Source: Gemmatimonadaceae bacterium
Lineage (GTDB): Bacteria > Gemmatimonadota > Gemmatimonadetes > Gemmatimonadales > Gemmatimonadaceae
NCBI GenBank assembly: GCA_013816695.1
Contig: JACDDZ010000130.1
Location: forward strand, 1 to 5,446
Reading direction: 5' to 3'
DNA: 5,446 nt
Under the pieces are notes generated by a model, which saw only the letters and a list, made by a program, of their open reading frames with translations, ran no database searches and was not told where the DNA came from. Shown here piece after piece: positions 1-5,446 of this stretch. A program made the translations under genes and the position numbers. Each line of letters starts with the position of its first letter. The first letter of the stretch is position 1.

Positions 1-609
1 GGCGATGACCGCGAGTCCTTTGTGGATCCCGATGCATTCGAGAGGAACACGTTCACCCGGGAGCTGGCGGACCTGGATGCAGTTGTTGAAGAAGCGCGAA
101 GGCGCGAGTGGATCACGAAATCCTATGGACTGCTTGGGCACTCACGGGGCGGCGGCGTGGCAATCCTGCACGCGGCTGGCACTGAAGATGTGCAGGCTCT
201 AACTACATGGGCGGCGATTTCCTATGTGACGCGCTGGACCGAGAGCGACGTCGTCACCTGGCGAGAGCGCGGCTATGTGGAAATCGTGAATGCGCGCACA
301 GGCCAGGTGATGACGCTCGGGACGTCGTTGCTGGACGACGTCGAAGCGCATGGCAACTCGACTCTCGATATAGCAGGCGCGGCGTCGAGGATTCGTGTAC
401 CCTGGCTCATTCTCCACGGGAAGGAAGATGAGACGGTCCCGCGCGCAGAGGCTGACCGTCTTCACGAGCTGTCGCGCGGAAGCAGCACGCTCAGGATTCT
501 ATCTGCAAATCATGGGTTCGGTGCAAAGCATCCCTTCTCCGACGTGCCCGAGAGTCTGGATTCCGCCGTTCGAGTCACCCTGGAGTTTTTCGAGCAACAT
601 CTGGATTGA
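1..609 (+). CDS. alpha/beta hydrolase (dienelactone-hydrolase/esterase-like), 5' truncated
   Basis: This is the C-terminal 202 residues of a serine hydrolase of the alpha/beta fold; the reading frame is open to the left edge, so the true start lies outside the window and the in-frame GTG at 22 is unlikely to be it. The nucleophile elbow GHSRGG (bases 136-153) carries the Ser at 142-144. The expected acid is the Asp in LHGKEDETVP (codon 427-429), in the usual strand-loop just before the C-terminal cap. The catalytic His is probably the one in SANHGF (codon 511-513). Order and spacing of Ser, Asp and His fit the fold. The substrate cannot be read from the sequence; small esters or a dienelactone-type substrate are possible. 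No membrane segment is visible in the part seen. The stop is followed after one base by the Nudix gene, so the two are probably co-transcribed. Confidence 0.85.
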   Translation, partial: GDDRESFVDPDAFERNTFTRELADLDAVVEEARRREWITKSYGLLGHSRGGGVAILHAAGTEDVQALTTWAAISYVTRWTESDVVTWRERGYVEIVNARTGQVMTLGTSLLDDVEAHGNSTLDIAGAASRIRVPWLILHGKEDETVPRAEADRLHELSRGSSTLRILSANHGFGAKHPFSDVPESLDSAVRVTLEFFEQHLD

Positions 610-610
610 C

Positions 611-1210
611 GTGCGGGATAATTCCTCACATCCGCTGATTGAGCGCATTCGGGAGCGACTGGCGACGCACGTTCCAGTCGTCGATCGAACAAGCGAGGCT
701 CGCGCAGCAGCCGTGGCGATCGTGCTCCGCCCTCGCGGGGCGGATGTGGATGTCCTCTTCATAAAGAGAGCGGACTACGAGCTCGATCCGTGGAGCGGGC
801 AGGTTGCATTTCCAGGCGGCCGCCACGAACCCGCCGACAAGGATCTTCTGGAAACGGCACTCCGCGAAACGACTGAAGAGATCGGCGTCGACCTGAGGGG
901 CCACTTCGATTTGCTGGGCAGGCTGGACGACCTCCATTCCCAGACGGTGAAGCTGCCAAATGTGTTCGTCCGGCCGTTTGTTATTGCGGCGCATGAGGTC
1001 GGAGCCTTCCACCTCAGTCCGGAAGTGGCCGACGCCTTTTGGGTGCCCCTGTCGTTCCTCACAACCGCTTCGAACTGGCAGCGCACCGAGGTCAGTGCGC
1101 GCGGACTCTCATTTGATGTGACGGCCTGTCTATTCGAGGGGCGGATCATTTGGGGAATGACAGAACGCATCCTCACCCAGCTTCTGGAATTAGCTGTAAC
1201 CGCACGTTAG
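611..1210 (+). CDS. Nudix hydrolase, CoA-pyrophosphatase type (NudL-like)
   Basis: A 199-residue soluble protein with a Nudix fold. The core motif is LFIKRADYELDPWSGQVAFP (about residues 49-68), followed by GGR and then ALRETTEEIGV (residues 83-93), whose Arg85, Glu86, Glu89 and Glu90 are the Mg/Mn-binding part of the Nudix box. The xFPGGR...D...ALRE spacing matches the NudL/UPF0035 subgroup, in which the first box Glu is shifted or replaced relative to the classic GX5EX7REUXEEXGU. Members of that subgroup cleave coenzyme A to 4'-phosphopantetheine and 3',5'-ADP; assigning CoA as the substrate here is inference. I chose GTG at 611 because the frame further upstream lies inside the hydrolase gene, the protein then starts just before the conserved part, and the gap to the hydrolase stop is one base. 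The ribosome site is weak (GGA at 603-605). Confidence 0.85.
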   Translation: MRDNSSHPLIERIRERLATHVPVVDRTSEARAAAVAIVLRPRGADVDVLFIKRADYELDPWSGQVAFPGGRHEPADKDLLETALRETTEEIGVDLRGHFDLLGRLDDLHSQTVKLPNVFVRPFVIAAHEVGAFHLSPEVADAFWVPLSFLTTASNWQRTEVSARGLSFDVTACLFEGRIIWGMTERILTQLLELAVTAR

Positions 1211-1223
1211 CTCGGCCAACAGG

Positions 1224-1253
1224 TCAATAACACCACATTTATCAATCTATAGT
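1224..1253 (+). promoter_or_regulatory. candidate sigma70-type promoter for the mntH operon
   Basis: TATAGT at 1248-1253 matches the -10 consensus at five of six bases, and TCAATA at 1224-1229 (three of six) lies 18 bases upstream as a poor -35. Transcription would then start near 1260, and the DtxR-type palindrome at 1272-1285 would sit just downstream of the start. A perfect TTGACA at 1253-1258 is a competing -35, but no convincing -10 is found 16-19 bases after it. In either reading the palindrome falls inside or directly beside the promoter. The assignment is by eye only. Confidence 0.35.
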
Positions 1254-1268
1254 TGACACCTTGCTTTT

Positions 1269-1288
1269 AAATTAGGTTCACCTAACTT
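1269..1288. promoter_or_regulatory. DtxR/MntR-type operator upstream of mntH
   Basis: TTAGGTTCACCTAA at 1272-1285 is a perfect inverted repeat of TTAGGT around a two-base centre, and the symmetry extends imperfectly to AA/TT at 1269-1270 and 1287-1288. TTAGG...CCTAA half-sites are typical of DtxR-family metalloregulators such as DtxR and IdeR. The site lies 42 bases before the GTG start of an NRAMP transporter whose operon also encodes a DtxR-family protein, which makes it the natural target of that regulator. I saw no second copy in the other gaps of the window. Binding itself is inferred. Confidence 0.75.
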
Positions 1289-1300
1289 GCTGTTGAGCAA
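1287..1300 (+). repeat. small inverted repeat in the mntH leader
   Basis: TTGCT (1287-1291) and AGCAA (1296-1300) form a perfect five-base stem with a four-base loop GTTG, immediately after the operator and 27 bases before the mntH start. It has no T tract, so it is not a usual terminator. It could be a weak leader hairpin or part of an extended regulator site, or it could be chance. Confidence 0.4.
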
Positions 1301-1327
1301 AACATCATTCTTTCGCAAGCATAGACA

Positions 1328-2698
1328 GTGAACCTTCGAAAACAGCCAGAAAACGATATTCCCATCCCGCTCGGCGCCGATCCCGGCTGGCGTCGTGCTC
1401 GCCTCACGCCATCGCTGGCTGAGGTCTATAAAACAGTTCCCGTCACTGGCAAGACCTGGTGGCGTAAAGTTCTGGCGTTCGCAGGTCCCGGTTATCTGGT
1501 GGCCGTCGGCTACATGGATCCAGGAAACTGGGCGACCGATCTCGCCGGCGGATCGCAGTTCGGATACACGCTCCTGACCGTGATCCTGATGTCAAACCTG
1601 ATGGCGATTCTGCTGCAGGGTCTTTCATCCAAGCTCGGAATCGTCACGGGACGCGACCTCGCACAGGCATGCCGGGATCACTATTCCCGCCCTGTCTCCC
1701 TCGCCCTCTGGGTTTTATGCGAGCTTGCAATTGCAGCATGCGACCTCGCCGAGGTGATTGGGTCGGCGATCGCGCTGAACCTGCTATTTGGAATGCCGCT
1801 TCCTGTCGGCATCGCAGTTACAGCATTGGACGTGCTGCTCGTGCTTTACCTGCAGAACAAGGGGTTTCGTCTTCTCGAAGCCCTGGTCATCGCGTTGGTT
1901 GCTACTGTTGGCGCCTGCTTCCTCTTTGAGATGATCAAGGCCCAGCCGCCAATTGGCGAGGTCCTTCGTGGATTCATTCCTTCGCGTGAGGTCGTGATGA
2001 ATTCCTCGATGCTCTACGTAGCCGTGGGTATTCTTGGCGCGACAGTGATGCCGCACAATCTTTACCTGCATTCGTCAATCGTGCAGACGCGGCAATACGA
2101 GGAGACATCCGAAGGGAAGAGGGAAGCAGTCAAGTTCGCGTTCATCGACTCCACGCTGGCGCTCTCGATTGCGTTATTCATCAACGCAGCCATTCTCATC
2201 ATCGCGGCCGCGACGTTCCACACCTCCGGACACAATGAAGTTGCTGAAATTCAGGATGCCTACAAGCTTCTGACTCCGCTGCTCGGTGCCGGGGCCAGCA
2301 CCGTATTCGCGCTTGCTCTCCTGGCCTCGGGACAGAACTCCACGCTGACGGGGACCTTGGCGGGCCAGATTGTCATGGAGGGTTTCCTCAACATCCGGCT
2401 TCGCCCCTGGGTCCGGCGCCTCATAACGAGATCGATCGCGATCGTGCCGGCCGCCGTCGTCGCAGTTCTTTATGGAGAAAGCGGAACGGCAAGACTCCTG
2501 ATTCTCAGCCAGGTAATCCTGAGCATGCAGCTCTCGTTCGCTGTATTCCCACTTATCGGGTTTACTTCCGATAAGGTCAAGATGGGTGAATTCGTAAATC
2601 CCGTCTGGCTCAAGGCGCTCGCATATCTTGTTGCATTCATAATTGCGGGTCTCAACATCTGGCTTCTCTTACAGATATTCCGCGGGGGAACGGGCTGA
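1328..2698 (+). CDS. mntH: NRAMP-family divalent metal (Mn2+/Fe2+) transporter
   Basis: A 456-residue integral membrane protein of the NRAMP family, which imports Mn2+ or Fe2+ with protons across the inner membrane. The family marks are all present: DPGN in the broken helix TM1 (Asp64 to Asn67), [12 protein letters not shown] in TM3 (residues 139-150), and [13 protein letters not shown] in TM6 (238-250), where Met241 is the transition-metal-selecting residue and His243 is conserved. The transport signature [20 protein letters not shown] lies at 334-353. About eleven hydrophobic segments follow a cytoplasmic N-terminus of roughly 45 residues, somewhat long for the family. The GTG at 1328 is the first start after the in-frame TAG at 1322 and no other good start precedes the conserved N-terminal part; no strong Shine-Dalgarno is visible. 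A DtxR-type palindrome lies upstream. The stop overlaps the next ATG by one base (TGATG). Mn is favoured over Fe because of the linked regulator; this is inference. Confidence 0.95.
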   Translation: MNLRKQPENDIPIPLGADPGWRRARLTPSLAEVYKTVPVTGKTWWRKVLAFAGPGYLVAVGYMDPGNWATDLAGGSQFGYTLLTVILMSNLMAILLQGLSSKLGIVTGRDLAQACRDHYSRPVSLALWVLCELAIAACDLAEVIGSAIALNLLFGMPLPVGIAVTALDVLLVLYLQNKGFRLLEALVIALVATVGACFLFEMIKAQPPIGEVLRGFIPSREVVMNSSMLYVAVGILGATVMPHNLYLHSSIVQTRQYEETSEGKREAVKFAFIDSTLALSIALFINAAILIIAAATFHTSGHNEVAEIQDAYKLLTPLLGAGASTVFALALLASGQNSTLTGTLAGQIVMEGFLNIRLRPWVRRLITRSIAIVPAAVVAVLYGESGTARLLILSQVILSMQLSFAVFPLIGFTSDKVKMGEFVNPVWLKALAYLVAFIIAGLNIWLLLQIFRGGTG

Positions 2699-3138
2699 TG
2701 TATAAACGCATCCTGGTCACGCTTGAAAACTCCTCGTACGACGATGTGATAGTCGCGCACGTGCGGAAGCTTGCAAAACTTTGCGGTTCCTCACTCGTTC
2801 TAATCCATGTTGCCGATGGATGGGCAGCACGGAACGTAAGTCAGCTCAAGCTCCGCGAGTCGGAAGAAATGGAGCAGGACCGTGCATACCTCGAGAAGAT
2901 TGCGGCATCACTGGACAGCGATGGAATCGACACTGAACCGCTGCTTGCCAGCGGGGAACCTGCAGACGAAATCGCTGCCGCAGCGGATCGTGAGGGATGC
3001 GATCTGATCGCGATGACAACTCACGGTCACAAGTTCCTGAATGACATGCTGCGCGGAAGCGTGGCCAACAAAGTGCGCCACAACTCGATGATTCCCGTCC
3101 TGCTTGTCCGCGGCGCGGCCCGCGAAAAGCATTCGTGA
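2698..3138 (+). CDS. universal stress protein (UspA family), NRAMP-linked
   Basis: A 146-residue single-domain cytoplasmic Usp. The N-terminus YKRILVTLENSSYDD is the first beta strand and nucleotide loop, SSLVLIHVADGW (31-42) is the second strand, and DLIAMTTHGHKFLNDMLRGS (102-121) holds the ATP-loop motif, ending with VRHNSMIPVLLVRG. Against the G-x2-G-x9-G-S/T motif, the first Gly is Thr107 whereas Gly110, Gly120 and Ser121 are kept, so ATP binding is likely but not certain. ATG is at 2698 with a GGGGGAA stretch at 2684-2690, seven bases upstream, the best ribosome site in this operon. It overlaps mntH by one base and the next gene by four. Usp domains are known to be linked or fused to NRAMP transporters; a role in modulating transport or sensing metal/ATP state is inference. 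Confidence 0.9.
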   Translation: MYKRILVTLENSSYDDVIVAHVRKLAKLCGSSLVLIHVADGWAARNVSQLKLRESEEMEQDRAYLEKIAASLDSDGIDTEPLLASGEPADEIAAAADREGCDLIAMTTHGHKFLNDMLRGSVANKVRHNSMIPVLLVRGAAREKHS

Positions 3139-3836
3139 CCGCTGCACGCCGCACTGAGCCACTGACTGGGCCGGTCGAAGATTACCTGAAGGCCATTTAC
3201 GAGCTCGAACGCGGATCCGCCGTTGCAAACACCTCGGAGATCGCGCAACGGCTGGAGATCGCGCCGGCGTCGGTAAGCGGAATGATCAAGCGTCTTTCCG
3301 ATCAGGGCCTGCTATCGCATGAGCCCTATCGCGGTGTGCGGCTGACGGGTGAAGGTCGCCGTGCGGCACTGCGCACCCTTCGACGGCACCGAGTCATCGA
3401 GGCATACCTGTCAATCGCGCTCGGCTACCCGTGGGATCGCGTCCACGATGAAGCCGAGCAGCTCGAGCATGCAGCTTCAGACGAGTTGATTGACCGGATG
3501 GCGCTTGCCATTGGCGAGCCGGTCGTCGATCCGCACGGTGCGCCAATCCCGAGCAGGGAAGGCACTATCGACGAGCGGGAATACCACTCGCTGGCAGACG
3601 TCGCCGCAGGCTACTCAGCTCGCGTTGTACGGGTGAGTGATGACGATCCCAGGATGCTGCGCTATCTCGCGGAGCTTTCGATAATTCCCGGAGCCGAAGT
3701 GACGCTCATATCACGCGAACCGTTTGGCGGACCAATTACAGTTTCCATTTCGGAGGTCGAAACAGTGATCGGTCCATCGCTCGCGGCGCAGGTGCTTGTC
3801 GAGCCGCTTCCGCGAGCTGACCAGCCGCCCTACTAG
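3135..3836 (+). CDS. mntR: DtxR-family metalloregulator, manganese type (MntR-like, three domains)
   Basis: A 233-residue metal-dependent repressor. Residues 13-75 form the winged helix-turn-helix, with the recognition helix in APASVSGMIKRLSDQG (43-58). Residues 80-140 form the dimerisation and metal-binding domain, ending in DPHGAPIP. Residues 150-225 form a FeoA/SH3-like C-terminal domain (SLADVAAGYSARVVRVS...IIPGAEVTLI). By alignment from memory, Asp16 replaces Met10 of DtxR and Glu108 replaces Cys102, with Glu111 and His112 kept; these are the substitutions of Mn(II)-responsive members. His85, Glu89 and His104 match the DtxR ancillary site. The length and EDYL...HDEAEQLEH pattern resemble the three-domain streptococcal ScaR type more than the short Bacillus MntR. 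It starts at GTG 3135, overlapping the Usp stop by four bases (GTGA), with a weak ribosome site. It probably represses its own operon through the palindrome at 1272-1285. The symbol rests on ligands and context; an iron regulator is less likely. Confidence 0.9.
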   Translation: MTAARRTEPLTGPVEDYLKAIYELERGSAVANTSEIAQRLEIAPASVSGMIKRLSDQGLLSHEPYRGVRLTGEGRRAALRTLRRHRVIEAYLSIALGYPWDRVHDEAEQLEHAASDELIDRMALAIGEPVVDPHGAPIPSREGTIDEREYHSLADVAAGYSARVVRVSDDDPRMLRYLAELSIIPGAEVTLISREPFGGPITVSISEVETVIGPSLAAQVLVEPLPRADQPPY

Positions 3837-3886
3837 CACTCTTAAGTGTCGATAGTGTCTGGCGACTTGACACTATGGATGTCCAT
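3837..3886. repeat. repeat-rich gap: inverted and direct AGTGTC repeats
   Basis: ATAGTGTC (3852-3859) and GACACTAT (3869-3876) form a perfect eight-base inverted repeat with a nine-base loop. The hexamer AGTGTC also occurs directly repeated at 3845-3850 and 3854-3859, nine bases apart. CACT at 3837-3840 and AGTG at 3845-3848 flank a CTTA and form another short symmetry. ATGGA-TG-TCCAT at 3875-3886 adds a third. There is no T run after the main stem, so a classical intrinsic terminator is not supported. The block separates the mntH-usp-mntR operon from the DUF72 gene and could be an operator for the latter or a weak transcript end. Confidence 0.6.
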
Positions 3887-3903
3887 CGCGCTTCGTTCAC
3901 GGG

Positions 3904-4713
3904 ATGCATAGAACCAGAATCGGCACCCAGGGCTGGAATTACGATGCGTGGACGGGTCCATTTTTTCCCGAGGGAACCCGGCCTACGGATTTTCTTTCCG
4001 TCTACTCGCGCGCATTCGAGACTGTCGAAGTCGACTCGACGTTCTACGGGATTCCGGCTGCAACGACAATTCGAAGCTGGTACGACAGAACGCCCGCCGA
4101 CTTTGTTTTCGCGCTCAAGCTCCCCCAGGAAATTACGCACGAGCAGCGGCTGCGTGACTCGACCGGCGCAACAGAAGAATTTTTTGAGAGGGTACGTGGG
4201 CTCGGTTCCAAGCTCGGCCCCGTTCTCGTGCAGATGGGGCCCGACTTCGAGCCGGGTGAGCTGCCGTCGCTTGTCAATTTTCTGGGAAGAGTTCCAGCCG
4301 ATATTCGCGTTGCAATCGAGTTTCGGCATCGCGGGTGGGTCACCGATGGAGTGTTGGCGCTTTTGCGGGAACGCAACGTTGCACTCACGCTGGTCGATGG
4401 GCGGTGGATTCCGCGAAAGGTGATGGTCGCGCTCGCAAGGCGGCCCACCGCGGATTTCGCCTACATTAGATGGATGGGACCAAACCGGGATATTGTCGAC
4501 TATTCACGCGTACAGATTGATCGAACCAGGGAACTGGAACAGTGGACAGCGGCGATGGGAGATCTCCGGCAGAATGGCGTCCGCGAAATTTTTGCTTACG
4601 TGGCGAATCACTTTTCAGGACATAGTCCGGCGACCGCGCGCGATGTCCAATCCATTCTCGGACAGACTCCCGTTTCGCCGGACACCCTCGGCGATCAACT
4701 CGCTTTTCTCTAG
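3904..4713 (+). CDS. DUF72 (YecE-family) TIM-barrel protein of unknown function
   Basis: A 269-residue soluble protein covering a full DUF72 domain. Visible family marks in order are IGTQGWNYDAWTGPFFPEG (6-24), the FETVEVDSTFYGIP strand (38-51), FALKLPQEITHE (69-80), VLVQMGPDFEP (108-117), VAIEFRHRGWV (136-146), LVDGRWIP (163-170), YIRWMG (187-192), and near the end IFAYVANHFSGHSPATA (229-245), where many members have FNN before the GHxPxNA-like stretch. DUF72 proteins are TIM barrels with no settled biochemical role; I do not assign one. ATG at 3904 puts the first strand (RIGTQGW) at the usual distance from the N-terminus; the preceding CACGGG sits too close to the start to be a good ribosome site. 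The surf1 gene begins three bases after the stop, so both are probably in one transcript. Confidence 0.9.
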   Translation: MHRTRIGTQGWNYDAWTGPFFPEGTRPTDFLSVYSRAFETVEVDSTFYGIPAATTIRSWYDRTPADFVFALKLPQEITHEQRLRDSTGATEEFFERVRGLGSKLGPVLVQMGPDFEPGELPSLVNFLGRVPADIRVAIEFRHRGWVTDGVLALLRERNVALTLVDGRWIPRKVMVALARRPTADFAYIRWMGPNRDIVDYSRVQIDRTRELEQWTAAMGDLRQNGVREIFAYVANHFSGHSPATARDVQSILGQTPVSPDTLGDQLAFL

Positions 4714-4716
4714 GCA

Positions 4717-5412
4717 ATGGTGATGCGCACAAGAACGCTGGTCCTCGTCGGGGCCAGCCTCATGTTCGCTGCCGCGTGCACCTGGCTGGGATTCTGGCAG
4801 GTTCGGCGCCTGCATGAGAAGCAGAGATACAATGCAACCATTGCATCGCGGCGCTTTCTCCCGGCAATTCCATTTGAGTCGATTCCACAGGACACTGCAA
4901 AGTCGAAATTCAGGCGCGTCAAGCTGATCGGGACATATGATTACAACCGGCAGATCCTCTGGACACTACGAGGACGCGATGGGTCGCCGGGCGTGAACAT
5001 TCTCACGCCGCTCCGCCGCGCCGGAACAGACACTGCCGTACTCATAGATCGCGGATGGGTTTACTCTCCCGATGCAACCCACATCGTGCCTGCTAGCTGG
5101 AATGAAGCGGATTCGCTGGTGGGCGAGGGCTACATTCTTCCGCTTGAACAGGGTCGAGGCGGGGATTCGACCGTAAACCGCGGAAGATCGTTTCGGAACC
5201 TCGATGTTCTAACGCTCCGGAAGGTTTTCCCCTATCCAGTTGCGCCGGTCTTTGCGATTCTAACAACTGCGCCCGTCGATTCATCCACGACTCCTCCGAG
5301 GGTCACGCTGATACCCCTGGATGAGGGATCGCATCGCAGTTACGCGTTTCAGTGGTTTTCGTTTGCGGCGATCTCTATTATTGGGGCAACGATCTTCACC
5401 CGGAAAACATGA
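4717..5412 (+). CDS. SURF1-family cytochrome c oxidase assembly protein
   Basis: A 231-residue inner-membrane protein with the two-helix SURF1 layout: TM1 at about residues 7-25 followed by GFWQVRRLHEK, a large outer-face domain, and TM2 at about 211-227 preceded by GSHRSYAFQWFSFA. In the middle, RRVKLIGTYDYNRQ (66-79), SPGVNILTPL (90-99) and TAVLIDRGWVYSPDA (106-120) match the family's most conserved stretch. SURF1/Shy1 proteins assist haem a insertion or assembly of subunit I of haem-copper oxidases, so an aerobic respiratory chain is implied. No Cys-based metal site or signal cleavage is evident. ATG at 4717 is used; ATG at 4723 is equally possible and would shorten it by two residues. Neither has a good Shine-Dalgarno. 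The stop (5410-5412) overlaps the next ATG by four bases. A gene symbol is withheld because naming in bacteria is inconsistent. Confidence 0.9.
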   Translation: MVMRTRTLVLVGASLMFAAACTWLGFWQVRRLHEKQRYNATIASRRFLPAIPFESIPQDTAKSKFRRVKLIGTYDYNRQILWTLRGRDGSPGVNILTPLRRAGTDTAVLIDRGWVYSPDATHIVPASWNEADSLVGEGYILPLEQGRGGDSTVNRGRSFRNLDVLTLRKVFPYPVAPVFAILTTAPVDSSTTPPRVTLIPLDEGSHRSYAFQWFSFAAISIIGATIFTRKT

Positions 5413-5446
5413 CGGAACAGAATCACGAGCTGGCAACTGAAGTTGA
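5409..5446 (+). CDS. start of an unidentified gene, 3' truncated
   Basis: ATG at 5409 overlaps the surf1 stop in the form ATGA, and the frame (MTEQNHELATEV) stays open for 12 codons to the window edge. The coupling arrangement is the same as in the upstream genes, which supports a real start. Only a polar, acidic N-terminus is visible, so no family can be named. Genes next to surf1 are often other oxidase-assembly or haem A/O synthesis genes, but that is only a guess here. Confidence 0.5.
   Translation, partial: MTEQNHELATEV

Noticed and set aside
395..610. In-frame upstream extension of the Nudix gene beginning at 395
   Set aside because: It lies wholly inside the alpha/beta hydrolase coding region in another frame and its residues resemble no part of a Nudix protein; GTG at 611 gives a normal-length protein.
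1211..1250. Terminator between the Nudix gene and the mntH promoter
   Set aside because: No hairpin with a T tract is visible here; read-through from the upstream genes cannot be excluded.
2433..2444. Perfect 12-base palindrome CGATCGCGATCG inside mntH
   Set aside because: It is explained by in-frame codons of a conserved membrane segment (RSIAIV) and occurs once; no reason to call it a site.
3867..3872. TTGACA as a -35 for the DUF72 gene
   Set aside because: The hexamer is part of the inverted repeat, and no acceptable -10 lies 16-18 bases downstream.
3852..3880. Intrinsic terminator after mntR
   Set aside because: The stem is only eight bases with three GC pairs and no T run follows, so it is reported as a repeat instead.
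3736..4329. Long minus-strand open frame of 197 codons
   Set aside because: It runs opposite the mntR 3' end and the DUF72 gene, both of which have clear family motifs, and its translation is Arg/Ser/Pro-rich with no recognisable domain.
3875..4423. Plus-strand open frame of 182 codons overlapping the DUF72 gene
   Set aside because: It is a shifted-frame shadow; the other frame holds the full conserved DUF72 sequence, and the ATG at 3875 lies within the repeat block.

Overview
The window is a compact bacterial segment with every gene on the + strand and almost no intergenic space. It is moderately GC-rich, uses GTG as well as ATG starts, has mostly weak Shine-Dalgarno sequences, and its genes often overlap by 1-4 bases. 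A SURF1 gene points to an aerobic organism with a haem-copper oxidase. The overall protein style would fit a Gemmatimonadota-like or similar soil/environmental lineage, but that placement is an impression and nothing in the window proves it.

Region 1 (1-1210): the 3' part of an alpha/beta hydrolase whose start lies left of the window, followed after one base by a Nudix hydrolase of the CoA-pyrophosphatase type. Region 2 (1211-1327): a regulatory gap holding a perfect TTAGGT-TC-ACCTAA palindrome of the DtxR/MntR operator type, candidate promoter elements and a small hairpin.

Region 3 (1328-3836): a translationally coupled three-gene operon of an NRAMP Mn/Fe transporter (mntH), a single-domain universal stress protein, and a three-domain DtxR-family repressor whose visible metal ligands are of the manganese type (Asp and Glu where iron-type DtxR has Met and Cys). 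The simplest model is a closed feedback loop. The repressor senses Mn(II), binds the palindrome upstream of mntH, and so shuts off the transporter, the stress protein and itself.

Region 4 (3837-3903): a 67-base gap dense in inverted and direct repeats of the hexamer AGTGTC. Region 5 (3904-5446): a DUF72/YecE-family TIM-barrel protein, then three bases later a SURF1-type cytochrome oxidase assembly factor, whose stop codon overlaps the start of a further gene that runs off the right edge.

The most informative part is the metal-homeostasis operon with its own operator. The component families are all known. The points worth a second look are the placement of a stress protein between transporter and regulator, the hybrid metal-ligand set of the regulator, and the two repeat-rich gaps.
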